A DNA stretch of 64,000 bases from Mimachlamys varia (GCA_947623455.1 OX392534.1:11480001-11544000); one strand, 5' to 3'. Positions 11,512 through 24,890 are shown, numbered from the stretch's first letter. Notes: generated by a model not told the origin, from the sequence alone. Numbers and translations are program-made.

Positions 11512-14500
11512 GACGTGATGATACAGGACATTGTTTATATGTGACGTGATGATATAGGACATTGTTTATATGTGACGTGATGATACAGGACATTGTTTAT
11601 ATGTGACGTGATGATATAGGACATTGTTTATATATGACGTGATGATATAGGACATTGTTTATATGTGACGTGATGATATAGGACATTATTTATATGTGAC
11701 GTGATGATATAGGACATTGTTTATATATGACGTGATGATATAGGACATTGTTTATATGTGACGTGATGATATAGGACATTGTTTATATGTGACGTGATGA
11801 TATAGGACATTGTTTATATATGACGTGATGATATAGGACATTGTTTATATATGACGTGATGATATAGGACATTGTTTATATGTGACGTGATGATACAGGA
11901 CATTATTTATATGTGACGTGATGATACAGGACATTGTTTATATGTGACGTGATGATACAGGACATTGTTTATATATGACGTGATGATACAGGACATTGTT
12001 TATATGTGACGTGATGATATAGGACATTGTTTATATATGACGTGATGATACAGGACATTGTTTATATGTGACGTGATGATATAGGACATTGTTTATATGT
12101 GACGTGATGATACAGGACATTGTTTATATGTGACGTGATGATATAGGACATTGTTTATATGTGACGTGATGATATAGGACATTGTTTATATGTGACGTGA
12201 TGATATAGGACATTGTTTATATGTGACGTGATGATACAGGACATTGTTTATATATGACGTGATGATACAGGACATTGTTTATATGTGACGTGATGATACA
12301 GGACATTGTTTATATATGACGTGATGATACAGGACATTGTTTATATGTGACGTGATGATACAGGACATTGTTTATATGTGACGTGATGATATAGGACATT
12401 GTTTATATATGACGTGATGATATAGGACATTGTTTATATATGACGTGATGATACAGGACATTATTTATATGTGACGTGATGATATAGGACATTGTTTATA
12501 TGTAACGTGATGATACAGGACATTGTTTATATATGACGTGATGATATAGGACATTGTTTATATGTGACGTGATGATATAGGACATTGTTTATATATGGCG
12601 TGATGATATAGGACATTGTTTATATGTGACGTGATGATACAGGACATTGTTTATGTGTGACGTGATGATACAGGACATTGTTTATGTGTGACGTGATGAT
12701 ATAGGACATTGTTTATATGTGACGTGATGATATAGGACATTGTTTATATATGACGTGATGATATAGGACATTGTTTATATGTGACGTGATGATACAGGAC
12801 ATTGTTTATATGTGACGTGATGATATAGGACATTGTTTATATGTGACGTGATGATACAGGACATTGTTTATGTGTGACGTGATGATACAGGACATTGTTT
12901 ATATGTGACGTGATGATACAGGACATTGTTTATGTGACGTGATGATATAGGACATTGTTTATATGTGACGTGATGATACAGGACATTATTTATATATGAC
13001 GTGATGATATAGGACATTGTTTATATATGACGTGATGATATGGGACATTGTTTATATGTGACGTGATGATACGGGACATTGTTTATATATGACGTGATGA
13101 TACAGGACATTGTTTATATGTGACGTGATGATACAGGACATTGTTTATATGTGACGTGATGATATAGGACATTATTTATATATGACGTGATGATATAGGA
13201 CATTGTTTATATATGACGTGATGATATAGGACATTGTTTATATGTGACGTGATGATACAGGACATTGTTTATATGTAACGTGATGATATGGGACATTGTT
13301 TATATATGACGTGATGATATAGGACATTGTTTATATGTAACGTGATGATATGGGACATTTTTTATATGTAACGTGATGATATGGGACATTGTTTATATGT
13401 AACGTGATGATATAGGACATTGTTTATATGTAACGTGATGATACAGGACATTGTTTATATATGACGTGATGATACAGGACATTGTTTATATGTGACGTGA
13501 TGATATAGGACATTGTTTATATATGACGTGATGATATAGGACATTGTTTATATATGAGGTGATGATATAGGACATTGTTTATATGTGACGTGATGATACA
13601 GGACATTGTTTATATGTGACGTGATGATATAGGACATTGTTTATATGTGACGTGATGATATAGGACATTGTTTATATGTGACGTGATGATATAGGACATT
13701 GTTTATATATGACGTGATGATATAGGACATTGTTTATATATGAGGTGATGATATAGGACATTGTTTATATGTGACGTGATGATACAGGACATTGTTTATA
13801 TGTGACGTGATGATATAGGACATTGTTTATATATGACGTGATGATATAGGACATTGTTTATATATGAGGTGATGATATAGGACATTATTTATATGTGACG
13901 TGATGATATAGGACATTGTTTATATATGACGTGATGATATAGGACATTGTTTATATGTGACGTGATGATACAGGACATTGTTTATATGTGACGTGATGAT
14001 ATAGGACATTGTTTATATATGACGTGATGATACAGGACATTGTTTATATGTGACGTGATGATACAGGACATTGTTTATGTGTGACGTGATGATACAGGAC
14101 ATTGTTTATGTGTGACGTGATGATACAGGACATTGTTTATATGTGACGTGATGATACAGGACATTGTTTATGTGTGACGTGATGATATAGAACATTGTTT
14201 ATATATGACGTGATGATACAGGACATTGTTTATGTGTGACGTGATGATACAGGACATTGTTTATATGTGACGTGATGATATAGGACATTGTTTATATGTG
14301 ACGTGATGATATAGGACATTGTTTATATGTGACGTGATGATACAGGACATTGCTTATATATGACGTGATGATACAGGACATTGCTTATATATGACGTGAT
14401 GATACAGGACATTGTTTATGTGTGACGTGATGATATAGGACATTGTTTATATGTGACGTGATGATATAGGACATTGTTTATATGTGACGTGATGATATAG

Positions 14501-15870
14501 GACATTGTTTATATGTGACGTGATGATATAGGACATTGTTTATGTGTGACGTGATGATATAGGACATTGTTTATATGTGACGTGATGATATAGGACATTG
14601 TTTATATATGACGTGATGATATAGGACATTGTTTATATATGAGGTGATGATATAGGACATTGTTTATATGTGACGTGATGATACAGGACATTGTTTATAT
14701 GTGACGTGATGATATAGGACATTGTTTATATATGACGTGATGATATAGGACATTGTTTATATATGACGTGATCATATAGGACATTGTTTATATATGACGT
14801 GATGATATAGGACATTATTTATATGTGACGTGATGATATAGGACATTGTTTATATATGACGTGATGATATAGGACATTGTTTATGTGCGACGTGATGATA
14901 TAGGACATTGTTTATATATGACGTGATGATACAGGACATTGTTTATATGTGACGTGATGATACAGGACATTGTTTATATGTGACGTGATCATATAGGACA
15001 TTGTTTATATGTGACGTGATGATACAGGACATTGTTTATATGTGACGTGATGATACAGGACATTGTTTATATGTGACGTGATGATACAGGACATTGTTTA
15101 TATGTGACGTGATGATACAGGACATTGTTTATATATGACGTGATGATATAGGACATTGTTTATATATGACGTGATGATATAGGACATTGTTTATGTGTGA
15201 CGTGATGATATAGGACATTGTTTATATATGACGTGATGATACAGGACATTGTTTATATGTGACGTGATGATACAGGACATTGTTTATATGTGACGTGATG
15301 ATATAGGACATTGTTTATATATGACGTGATGATATATGACATTGTTTATATATGACGTGATGATACAGGACATTGTTTATATGTAACGTGATGATATAGG
15401 ACATTGTTTATATATGACGTGATGATATAGGACATTGTTTATATATGAGGTGATGATATATGACATTGTTAATATGTGACGTGATGATATAGGACATTGT
15501 TTATATATGACGTGATGATATAGGACATGGTTTATATATGACGTGATGATACAGGACATTGTTTATATATGACGTGATGATATAGGACATTGTTTATATG
15601 TGACGTGATGATACAGGACATTGTTTATGTGTGACGTGATGATACAGGACATTGTTTATATATGACGTGATGATACAGGACATTGTTTATATATGACGTG
15701 ATGATATAGGACATTGTTTATATGTAACGTGATGATACAGGACATTGTTTATATGTAACGTGATGATACAGGACATTGTTTATATGTGACGTGATGATAT
15801 AGGACATTGTTTATATGTGACGTGATGATATAGGACATTGTTTATATGTAACGTGATGATACAGGACATT
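11512..15870. repeat. 31-bp satellite array, about 140 copies
   Basis: The unit is GACGTGATGATATAGGACAT followed by TGTTTATATGT. Over 4.36 kb nearly all units keep the 31-bp length. Variation is restricted to a few sites: TATAG/TACAG, ATGTG/ATATG/GTGTG, TGTTT/TATTT, and occasional AACG, AGGTG or GATCATA. The same variant combinations recur in runs, suggesting local duplication or gene conversion. Each unit contains a TGACGTGATGA core resembling a bZIP half-site. Whether it is bound or transcribed cannot be told from sequence. Confidence 0.98.
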
Positions 15871-16365
15871 AACATATCACGTAATACTGTAAGAAAGGTG
15901 TGACGTGATGATGTCGGGCATGATTTTCTTGTAACGTGATGATGTCGGGCATTATTTATCTATTATGGCCCTGTTGAGAGGGCACTGTCGCTTCATAGTA
16001 CATGTATGTATATTACCCAAGTGTATAGCCAATGGGGAGACAGCATTCAGTCACGTGATGTACTAATTTCTTGTGACGTGATGCTGTTGGACATTATTTA
16101 AATGTCACGTGATGTTGTCGGACATTATTTACATATCACGTGATGTAATTAAATGTTCACTTGTTTTATCATTTAATGATGTCATACAAATATACATTAA
16201 TTTGGACGTGATGCTCTAAGAACTTACATTTCGGATCACGTGACGATATTTATATTTTCAGATATCATTTTAAATTTTACATTAGACATGATGCTCATAT
16301 ATATTATATTTCAGAGCACGTGACGATGTCTGATAGGTTTAATTTGTACATGTGACGTAATTCTT
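15871..16365. repeat. decayed right edge of the 31-bp satellite
   Basis: Old units flank the array on the right: TGACGTGATGATGTCGGGCA, CACGTGATGTTGTCGGACAT, CACGTGATGTAATTA, CACGTGACGATATTTATA. Several contain the palindrome CACGTG in the form TCACGTGATG, which the homogeneous core lacks. Similarity falls with distance from 15870. Confidence 0.8.
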
Positions 16366-16629
16366 CATGATTCAGGTTCACTATTAACACATCAAATTGT
16401 CGACGGAATACTAGCGGAGTATACTGATTGCTACACGAGAATCTAACCCCGGAAACCGTAGACGGTTGCAGTACTTCAGGTGGGAGATCTGATTAAAATT
16501 TTAAATAAATAAATAATTTCCTCTCTGAAAGCCAATCTACGTATCGTGATCAATATGTCGAGGTTCTCGGCATTATAAGGTTCTCGGCACTATAAACTGA
16601 AAGACTGAAGTATTGAGTGAAACATTTCA

Positions 16630-16775
16630 TCACAGTTGTGATGTTGTATGCCGGGTGTGTAAAGAGCTGGGCCTATCCAATGTGATGTTGTATGCCGAGT
16701 GTGTGAAGGGCTGGGCCTATCCACTGTGATGTTGTATGCCGAGGGCGTGAAGAGCTGGGCCTATCCATTCTGATC
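16630..16775. repeat. ~44-bp tandem repeat, 3 copies
   Basis: TGTGATGTTGTATGCCGRGT and AGAGCTGGGCCTATCCA recur three times (units starting near 16636, 16681 and 16724). The last is slightly diverged. Confidence 0.92.
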
Positions 16776-19150
16776 TGCTGCCATTATACGACACCCCGCT
16801 CAAGTCATTCTGTTCACTCTATTATTGGTAATAATATCAATTTCAATATGTTTCTAGTGATTAATTACGTAATGCTGGTAAAACTTAAACGTTCAGAGAG
16901 CTATCAGAAGTATCAAAAATAATGCCACGCCTAGTTTGTGTTATAAACTATACATGTAGATGGAAGAACGCATGTCCAGTTTTTATAAGTATGACACGAC
17001 GAGTTTAATACTCAATTCACATTTGTCTGGCGACAAAATCCAATCAGAATGGTGAATTTCGATGCCGATATTTTCTCGCTGAAAGATGCCTGAGGTAGTG
17101 GTATTGAACACACTCACATTGGGGCCATATCAAACACTAAAGGGTTTGTTATTACTGAAACCAAACAAATCCAAAACCACATTTATATTCCTCCTATAGT
17201 CACAATGGTCTCAAAAACTGTAAATTTATTTTATCATACCTTAGGATAATTTGAATTAGACTTCTAATCCTCAATAATTTAAGATTAAGAGATTATACAG
17301 TCATTATCTTAAAAATATGAAGTGACAATAACAAAAGGGTTTGTAATTATTTTGACCTCAACAGATAAACAAAACATATATATCTGATATGTTTAGAACC
17401 GATCATTACAATCCCTATCTATCAAGGTAATGTCATATGTAACTGGTCCAAGTTAATGCTATTTCTCACAGATAATTGTCTCACTGTCACCTACCCCATT
17501 TCTAAACGGACTGCACACAAGTACAAGAGATGCTGACAATCTGATCCGCTAGTATTGGTGTTGCTGGCGGACCGATTGTCCGAATCCCTGCCTAGATAAA
17601 AACACGAAATTTTAGCGACAAATTGATACATTCAAATCGAAATATAAATGGGAGGAACAGATAATTTCTACAGCCCTACGCATGAACTCAAATGACAGAA
17701 GCTAGTTAACCATAACTGCCGCCAACCATTTCTAAAAAATAGTAACCAGTTTCCAGACACGTGTTCGAAAATGGCAATCGTCACATCGGAATTTTAGGAA
17801 TATATACTAGGCTAGACTACATCAAAAATAGGCTTGGACTAGGTGTCGGAACGGTTTCACCTAACTATATACTGGACAAGTTGACTCCAGCTTGGAAATA
17901 CGGCTTTACATGTCTCCAAAGGGACACTCCACAGCCGGCACACCACTAATTATGACGTATGACACGTGCACTAATACGCTGGTGTCTGGGTCACTGTGAG
18001 AACGTAAAACAAATATTGTTAACAAACAGTAAACACGCCGAGTAATCACGTCGACAGACTAATATCACGATGGATTTACCGAGTCGCCTTTACGTCCGAT
18101 AACCATTCTGTACCAGAACTACCTTCGGATTCTTTCCGCCGCTTTAGATTTTTAACTGTACCTTCTTGGAGAATTGTTTAATGTGATCTATGATATTCTC
18201 CCCTTTTTGTATTAACAATTCACAGCTGCATAGGGCGTAAGACCGGCAACAAAATCTAAATATTAACTTAGAAGCCAGAAAGCTTATATGTTGTAAGTTG
18301 ATACGGTTCTATTATGGCTAATTATATGCATATTTTACCTACATTTTAAAGGTTTTACTTAAAATTAAAACAAAAATTAGCTGATTATTTCTAAAAGCTA
18401 TCTTTTTACGAGATATATCATCGATTTTAATTTTAATTTTAATTTACATTCTGAAATTTTCTGATTATATATGCATTGTGGTCACGTGTATGTTTACGTT
18501 GCACTTTTACATCCGGGTATTTAATTTAATCCGAGTTTACAAAATATTTGATTGATAAGTGTTTTGCTGTGTTGGGTATTTATTCCCGACTTTGCAACGT
18601 TAACGCTGGCTACCTAGAGAGGTCTCTTAGTTGTGATTTAACGAATCTGTGATGAACCTCTGTTTGTAAGAGAATCACGAGAACCGACGATCCTAAATCT
18701 TACGCCATCGTTCATCCGGATGTTTCCGAATCAATACGGACCAGTTACTTAGACAGTGTCTGTAGACTTGTAATACAGGTTCCAGCATCATCACTCTTTG
18801 TATGACGGGTTGGTCGTGCATTACATTACCCCCATCCCACATCCATCAGCCAGCGTCGTACACTACACGAAACACCGACAGCCAAACGAAAATGCCAAAC
18901 GTTTTAGGAGCTGTATGGAAACCAATGATTGAATATGCTCAACGTATTTGCTTTTGGGTCGGAAGTAATTGGTAAGGTATTTTGAGGATAGATCGTACTT
19001 TAACAAGATGACACATGCATATTTAATACAGGATGATCGACTGCATGCTTTTGTGATCGATGATCCAACAAATATGTGCAAATTTGAGTAAATTATCATG
19101 CGAAAGACGGATAGAGTATTAAACTTACATGGAAAATGATGCCTGTGTGG
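16776..19150. other. no gene or clear repeat seen
   Basis: Chance ORFs of 62 and 78 codons only (17761-17949 plus, 18863-19099 minus). No repeated blocks were noticed apart from AT-rich stretches around 18350-18450. Confidence 0.5.
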
Positions 19151-19154
19151 GCGT

Positions 19155-19434
19155 CTGTGTAGGACAAGTGTCTAAAAACCTATACTGTTGCATGGAAAGA
19201 CATGGCAAAAGGCACAGTGGCCGAGGAAACTCAAAGTATTATTTCCGCAACAATCAAGGACAACGCTGAGAAGCAACACCTTTGCAATTAGAACTGTAAG
19301 CATATGGAACAGTCTCACAGAAGATGTTGTAACTACTCGGAATATTAAACACTTTCAAAAATAAATTAGATGAAATATGGAAAACCCAGGACATTTTATA
19401 TAATTATAAGGCAACCAAAACTAGAAATGAACTT
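19155..19434 (+). pseudogene. 3' end of a LINE ORF2 (reverse transcriptase C-terminus), frameshifted
   Basis: Reading plus-strand frames in succession gives RGNSKYYFRN, then TTLRSNTFAIRTVSIWNSLT followed by EDVVTTRNIKHFQ, and after one more frameshift NKLDEIW and a tail ending KTRNEL-stop near 19434. The pattern (aromatic/small residues, then a WNSL-type motif, then a stretch ending in a K-L-D-x-x-W motif) is the usual C-terminus of CR1/Jockey-like non-LTR retrotransposon ORF2 proteins. At least two frameshifts break it: near 19250, and at the A-run in TTTCAAAAATAAATTAG around 19355-19365. Only the last ~90 residues remain, as expected for a 5'-truncated insertion. The 3' UTR probably continues to about 19515, where TAACTAACTATAACT may be the terminal short repeat. 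The subfamily was not established. Confidence 0.8.
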
Positions 19435-19515
19435 TAAACACAAATTGTAGAATACTAAGATAGTCCAGTGTAGAGGAACTTATTCTGTTCCTATACTGGA
19501 AAATAAGTATAACTA

Positions 19516-20188
19516 ACTATAACTTCCCCGTCTTCATGTTTGTCAGTCTAGATGACAAACATGCCCCCTCGTCTCGATTCAACACTAGCTCTGCGGCATT
19601 TCTGTGTATGTCTTATCCTATTTGCCACTCGAACAGATGTAATTTGTGATGATACATTTTAAAAACGTTAGAACTAGTAATGTATCAGTTCTGAATAGAG
19701 ATGGTGTTGCTCAAAGACTCCAAAGCACCAAGGAATAGGTATTACACGACTCATTTGTCGATTGGGTGGTTATTTCGTATTTTCACCAACAACACAGAGT
19801 ATATTCGCTTATAGTTTTAGACGAATTTTCTGCGATTTTTTCATCACCAAATCGTACGTAGTGTAAACATTTTTGTTTATTGTGCATACAATATATTTGT
19901 CACTTCTATACTGAATCTGATAGAGTGCATATCGTTCTCGTTATCGAAATGGCACATGTGTAAGTATATGTACATGTTAATATTTAACTGGTATTGCTAC
20001 TTAGTTCTTAGAATAGATATGCATTGTGTGAAATGCAAAGTTCGGAGGCTTAGAAAATTCCGTTTATTTTCTTATGTTTTATATTGAGTTAGTAACACTG
20101 ATTAAGGACTATGGTCGATTAAAATTTCTATATACGCTTTATATCACAGCGGTTATTAATCAAGTCCCGAATTGTACAATTTATTATA
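19516..20188. other. no gene or clear repeat seen
   Basis: AT-rich sequence with no recognisable content; the ORF at 20074-20265 overlaps the next repeat and is not convincing. Confidence 0.5.
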
Positions 20189-20535
20189 GACTACTGCCAG
20201 TGGGTTTAACAAACGAGTTTGATTACAGTTCATATTCTTTTCAATCAAAAGTCGGCACACTGTGAGGACTTTGTTCTAGGTCGAGTCTCCAACATCACGA
20301 GCACCAGTCTCATCTACAGGAGACGAGAAAGTACGAGATTTCGTTCATTCCGCCATTCATACGATTTCGCGACTCCCATCCACTTCTGCTTGTAAGATAG
20401 ATTTATTTTTGTCAGATGATTTAATTCCACCCAAGACATAAAAGGACTATATTAAGCATTTCACAAGCTTACTACCAGCTGGTTTAACAAACGAGTTGGA
20501 TTACAGTTCATTTTCGTTTTAATCAAAAGTCTATA
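20189..20535. repeat. pair of ~65-bp direct repeats 280 bp apart
   Basis: TGGGTTTAACAAACGAGTTT and its downstream TGATTACAGTTCAT...CAATCAAAAGTC (20189-20255) recur as TGGTTTAACAAACGAGTTGG with the matching tail (20469-20535). They differ by about eight substitutions. The copies could be termini of one element or remnants of two insertions. Confidence 0.75.
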
Positions 20536-21175
20536 TTCAGTTTCTGATGCATGTATTACCTGCATCGATTTATTTCCTTAGTTACTATTTGTATGTAAAT
20601 TCAACATTCCTTTCCATGTGTGATTAAATAGTATAATGCAAAAGTATAATAATGCTTGAGAGGAAAATCCTCGTGCGTCAGTGTAAATGATAAGTAATGT
20701 GTCGCATGAACACCAACGACACATTTCCTTCTGACTCGGATAGATTTTCAAAAGGAAGCAACCTCGTGGACCTCTCGGGGACAAACCCATGAAAAAGTAA
20801 TTTAAAATGGAATTAGATATCGTCCCTATGAGGGAGAATAGAGCATTCCATTAACTGGTGGTATCCTTCCGCTCTCCATAACGAGGCTCCCTGATATTCC
20901 AATCAATAGACAACGTCCTTGTTTAGCATTGTAGACTGTCAGTATAGGTTTGGTCCGGAACCTATTTAAACCAGTTTATTGATAAAAATGAGTCATAAAA
21001 TACGTTAAAAATTGCCTCTCTTGTTTCTTTTGTGCAGAACTTATCGGAACTTTCTAACAGTTGTTTGTTGTTCCGTTTTCCTAAATATCCCAGATTTGTG
21101 AACAGTGAATCAGCTCTCCGTAAAGAGGAAGTCAGCTATCATCGACTTCAGTTTTTTTACCAACCGGCATTGCTG
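20536..21175. other. no gene or clear repeat seen
   Basis: Only short chance frames (20578-20790 minus, 21032-21232 plus) without recognisable protein similarity. Confidence 0.5.
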
Positions 21176-21545
21176 TCCGTTATTCCGTTATATTTACATT
21201 TGCTCCTTATTTCCCCATTGACACAATGCTAAGAGGCAGTTACCACCATACGCATATAACACCCAGTGCCTCAGACTATAACAACATTTGCTATTGTGAC
21301 GTCATCAATTCCATTGATGTCTACTCTTGATTTGCTCTTCAATATTGAGTTCGAAATAACTAAATCTGATACAACACAATACTTCTATCAAAATGTAAAT
21401 ATAAGTAATGAACGTCCTCCAAATGTTTGTTACAGTCCTACAACACACATTGCTATTTCTAACAAATTAGCAGGCTCTATTAAGTGTGCCATTAATAGCA
21501 ATGTGTGTTAAAGGATTTTTACAACATTTGCTTTATCATTCATTG
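21176..21545 (+). repeat. interspersed repeat family B, copy 1
   Basis: Aligns along its length with 36210-36560. Shared blocks are ATTTACATTTGCTC, ATTGACACAATGCTAAG, CAGACTATAACA, TATTGTGACGTCATCA, TCTATCAAAATGTRAATATA, AGTAATGAAC and CACACATTGCTATT. A CRE-like TGACGTCA lies at 21298-21305. Near the right end, AACACACATTGCTATT and AATAGCAATGTGTGTT form an interrupted hairpin separated by a ~35-base loop (compare the nearly loop-free hairpin in the 36-kb copy). No coding content. Confidence 0.85.
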
Positions 21546-21587
21546 CTTAAATATCTACAGCATCGAGAAGACAAATGTTATCATGTT

Positions 21588-22116
21588 ACTATAACAGCAT
21601 TTCCTAATGTAGCGTCAACAATTTCATTGATGTGACTTAAATGTTTTGTGGTTTAAAACTTGTTCGACATAACTAAATAATTTAATCTTGTTTGGAACAA
21701 GCATTTTCATTGGCTTAAAAATGTTATTAGCCCATAACGTAAGAAATGACGTCGCCGTTTATAACGTCGCTTTTTATTGGCTGAAGTAGCAGCGTAATAA
21801 TTTGTAATATAAAAGAGTCCATAAATAAAGTGAACGTTCGCAGGATACAGATTAAATTATAAGTATTAACTTGAATCTATTTTTATGTTATTGGGTTATA
21901 ACACAAAAAAACCGGAGTATATTTTAATCATAAAACGCTTCGCGGTTTAGAGTACAATGCGGTTTTGTGTGTTGTACCTCCATAACATATAAAAATTTAT
22001 TCAAGTTAATCCTGAAGTAAAGCATAAATTGCTCTATCAAAATGTTAATATAAATCATAAATATTTAAGCAAATAATGTTATGTTTCCATAACATACATA
22101 GCTATTGTTGTCAAAC
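21588..22116 (+). repeat. interspersed repeat family B, copy 2, split by an insertion
   Basis: The left part (21588-21682) matches the family at ACTATAACAGCATTT, GTCAACAATTTCATTGATGT and GTTCGACATAACTAAAT. The right part (about 22010-22116) resumes at AAGCATAAATTGCTCTATCA, AAATGTTAATATAAAT and AGCTATTGTTGTC. The ~320 bp between them is absent from the other two copies. Confidence 0.75.
21685..22010. mobile_element. element nested inside family B copy 2
   Basis: This segment interrupts family B. Its right half is a foldback: ATTAACTTGAAT at 21865 is inverted as ATTCAAGTTAAT ending at 22010. The arms are about 30 bp with mismatches, and the loop contains CATAAAACGCTTCGCGGTTT. The left half holds ACGTCGCCGTTTATAACGTC. 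TTAATCTTG (21682-21690) and TTAATCCTG (22006-22014) sit at the two junctions and may be a target-site duplication with one mismatch, though part of the right one overlaps the foldback arm. The family is not identified. Confidence 0.6.
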
Positions 22117-24632
22117 TTACATAAATCCCTACCGAGAATATCAACTGTCATTAGTTCCAATTTATTGCGCTGTTTTTTTGGTCTTTTTTCTTCTTTTTTC
22201 ACTGTTGGAAATTCCGACTTTTTTATCAAATGTCGGATGTTCATTGCTTGCTGTCTACAATGCCATGTTTTTTTATAAGCTCCTAGTTGACCTCGTGTTT
22301 GTTTCAATCTCTTATTTCATTTCTTCGTCAGATCGCAGTTGTCCTGGTTTCCAATTCGCCTGTATTAATTAGTCTTCTATTCGCTTTTCTGTATTTCACT
22401 GTGACATCTTGTCCGTAATTCCAGTTTTTGGTCAGCACTCAATTACTATTATGTTTTACTCTCGCATGTGTGTCTTGGTATCATGGGTTTATCGGACAAG
22501 TCCACGCATAAATTATACCCTGCCCAAGTTTACATAGACTAAGGGAGGTAACTCCCAAATCTCTATCACTTTGAAAATATTGACTTGTTTGGTTTGCCGT
22601 CGCAGAACGTCGTATGAAATAATCCGCATTCCAGATTGTCATATTGTAGATCTACGTTGTACGATTTCCAGGTAGACTAAAGTGATGATGCTATGATAGT
22701 GTTTGATAAGAAATGTTTATACTTTCCCACAAACAACTTGAACTCTAAAGAACATACATTGTAGATTGTTTCTATGTTTCCAACCCTTTCGTTGAACTTA
22801 TTGAATTCTGCTAATACATATATGTACTTTTTTTCTACTGTATTTTCAACATTCCCCTTTATCGTACGGATCTCTGCACCATTAACGAAAATGTAGCTAT
22901 GAACTAGAATATGTGTATTCAATATGAGAAAACATTTCATTTATAAGCTTTGAGGAAGAGCATACTTGGTCGGACCTACCGAACCTTGTCACCGGCTTTT
23001 CCGGAGATAACACGTTCTAATAGCATTCTTTTCTTTTAAATAATAAAAAATGGAGGACAATTAATCTTTAAAATACATCAAAACAAGTACAACTGTCAAC
23101 AATACAGCATCAAGCTGTAGAAATGTTGATATTATATAATATAGAAAACATTTAACTTTTGTACATTAATTACTACACAGGGAACTTAATCTTCACACGA
23201 TTTTAATTTCCGAAACCAACGCTAATCCTAAATGACAAACTATAAATAACTGATGACGTCATCTCTTTGCTGGTGTGCGTCCTATTAGATATTCACTGCT
23301 CCCAGTATTCAAGTTTCCTACCATTCTAGCTGGTTGCTCAAAACCTGCAAAGGCTATCGGTGTCAATGGATGAACAGAAAGGCTTTATGAGAGCGGCGAT
23401 GAAAAGCCCAGGACATAATCGTTCACTTAAAAGCTTAACTTAGTGATAGGCTAAAATAGAATTCTAATCGCTGTAATTTTATATAGTGAATATGGAAACA
23501 CTTAATGCATGTGTTGTGATCCACTCCACGTTTCTTTTCCATCAAAACAACCATTTCTAGAAATAATGTCTCAACGATTAAGCTATTTATAGAAATAATG
23601 TGTAAATGACAAAGGCACAATTTCTAGAAAAAATATCGTTATTCTTAATAAAAAAATATAACAGGTAAGTTATATTATGTTGGATAACCATTGTTGATTT
23701 TTTAGTCATTATCAATATATATTATTCACACGGGTTATCTAATTATGCAGTATATCTTATATCAATATCACTGAATTTCATGAGTGTATATTGAAAGTGT
23801 CATATCTATTCGAATGACTGCATTGATATCGCGGATAACAGAGGACCATCAGCTGATTTAAACACATGTGTACTTACATTGGCATAGTGACGTGACGACC
23901 TATGCATACGTATACTGTAATCAGAACGTCATTGTGAGGTTATGACCTATATGCCGAGATTATAAGATTCTTCTATGACTATGCATATGGGTGTTAGATA
24001 CGGAAATTCCACCAAAGGAGTTAAACCAGATACTTTGCCGAGGGTTTTAACAAATTAAAAAAAATCCTGAGGGTAAACTTTCCCTAACTTAGACCTTTGG
24101 TCATGAAAGGGTATTCTTCTCTAATTTCAACTACCTGAACAAGCTCAAAAACCATGAAAATACGTTTTGACTGGCTACTTTTTTTTAAAAACAACAACCT
24201 TTCCCTTGAGCTTTCTTGACAAAAACGAATCAATCAGCCAGATTAAGCATATCCCATATTTGCAAACGATGTTTGCACAAAAAAATAATCTCAGCTTTCT
24301 AAAGTTTACTGTTAACATATCGTGAAAGGTTTTAATTAATTTCATCAAGTCACTGTTTTTTCGGCATCACAGTTTACCGTTTTCGTGACGTCACGTCATG
24401 GTTGAGCCACTGTGACGCCATGTCGCGTGATATGCTATGTAAGATAGATTTTTCTGACATAGCTTTCTTCCATGAGCAAATTCCATCCAACATGGCGAGA
24501 CATACGAGAATTAAACATCATAGCAAGGTCGTCATGATCCATATACTGTAGTTAAATGTACAACGTCATAGTATGAGGTCATTATCTAATAACTGCACTG
24601 TAACAAGAAAGCCATAGTGAGCAAATGACATA
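22117..24632. other. no gene or clear repeat seen
   Basis: Several chance frames of 60-98 codons on both strands (for example 22065-22307 minus and 22076-22372 plus), none recognisable. TGACGTCACGTCA occurs near 24386-24398, a palindromic CRE-like cluster in otherwise plain AT-rich DNA. Confidence 0.5.
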
Positions 24633-24781
24633 TATAACCCTGGTAAATACAAGCTGCTATATACCGCTCGGCTAGGGAGATCTTCTCTTTAGCTCGATCG
24701 GCTGATCGTAAGACTAGTAGCCAGAGGTTCCGGGTTCGACTCCTAGCGGAGTCATTTAAATAAATAATGACCTCTGTTACA
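24633..24781 (+). repeat. left LTR of the TRIM
   Basis: 149 bp, with GTTACA at its right end. The tRNA-like segment lies at about 24683-24754 (box A at 24690-24707, box B GGTTCGACTCC at 24733-24743). It differs from the right LTR mostly in the first 80 bases; from the anticodon-like region to the end the two are identical by eye. Confidence 0.88.
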
Positions 24782-24782
24782 A

Positions 24783-24800
24783 TGGCGCCCACGTGGGGAC
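24783..24800 (+). promoter_or_regulatory. primer binding site, tRNA-Lys-like
   Basis: TGGCGCCCACGTGGGGAC starts after one spacer base following the left LTR. It resembles the tRNA-Lys primer sites of retroelements (TGGCGCCCAACGTGGGG), differing by loss of one A. It would prime minus-strand DNA synthesis. Confidence 0.85.
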
Positions 24801-24878
24801 ACGGGAATGACATACACTAGCGATACTTACAAAGGAATCCCTATGACCCCCTGGAAAACTCGGGACGAGTTCTTTCCT

Positions 24879-24890
24879 GGAGGGGGAGTA
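24879..24890 (+). promoter_or_regulatory. polypurine tract
   Basis: GGAGGGGGAGTA abuts the TG that opens the right LTR, the usual position for the plus-strand primer. It has one pyrimidine (T) near the 3' end. Confidence 0.8.

Noticed and set aside
11512..15870. CRISPR array
   Set aside because: The repeats are contiguous without unique spacers, unit length is 31 bp throughout, and the context is a eukaryotic genome with MITEs, LINEs and introns. The same applies to the other arrays.
22076..22372. 98-codon hydrophobic plus ORF
   Set aside because: Composition follows a T-rich stretch; a minus frame overlaps it, and there is no recognisable domain.
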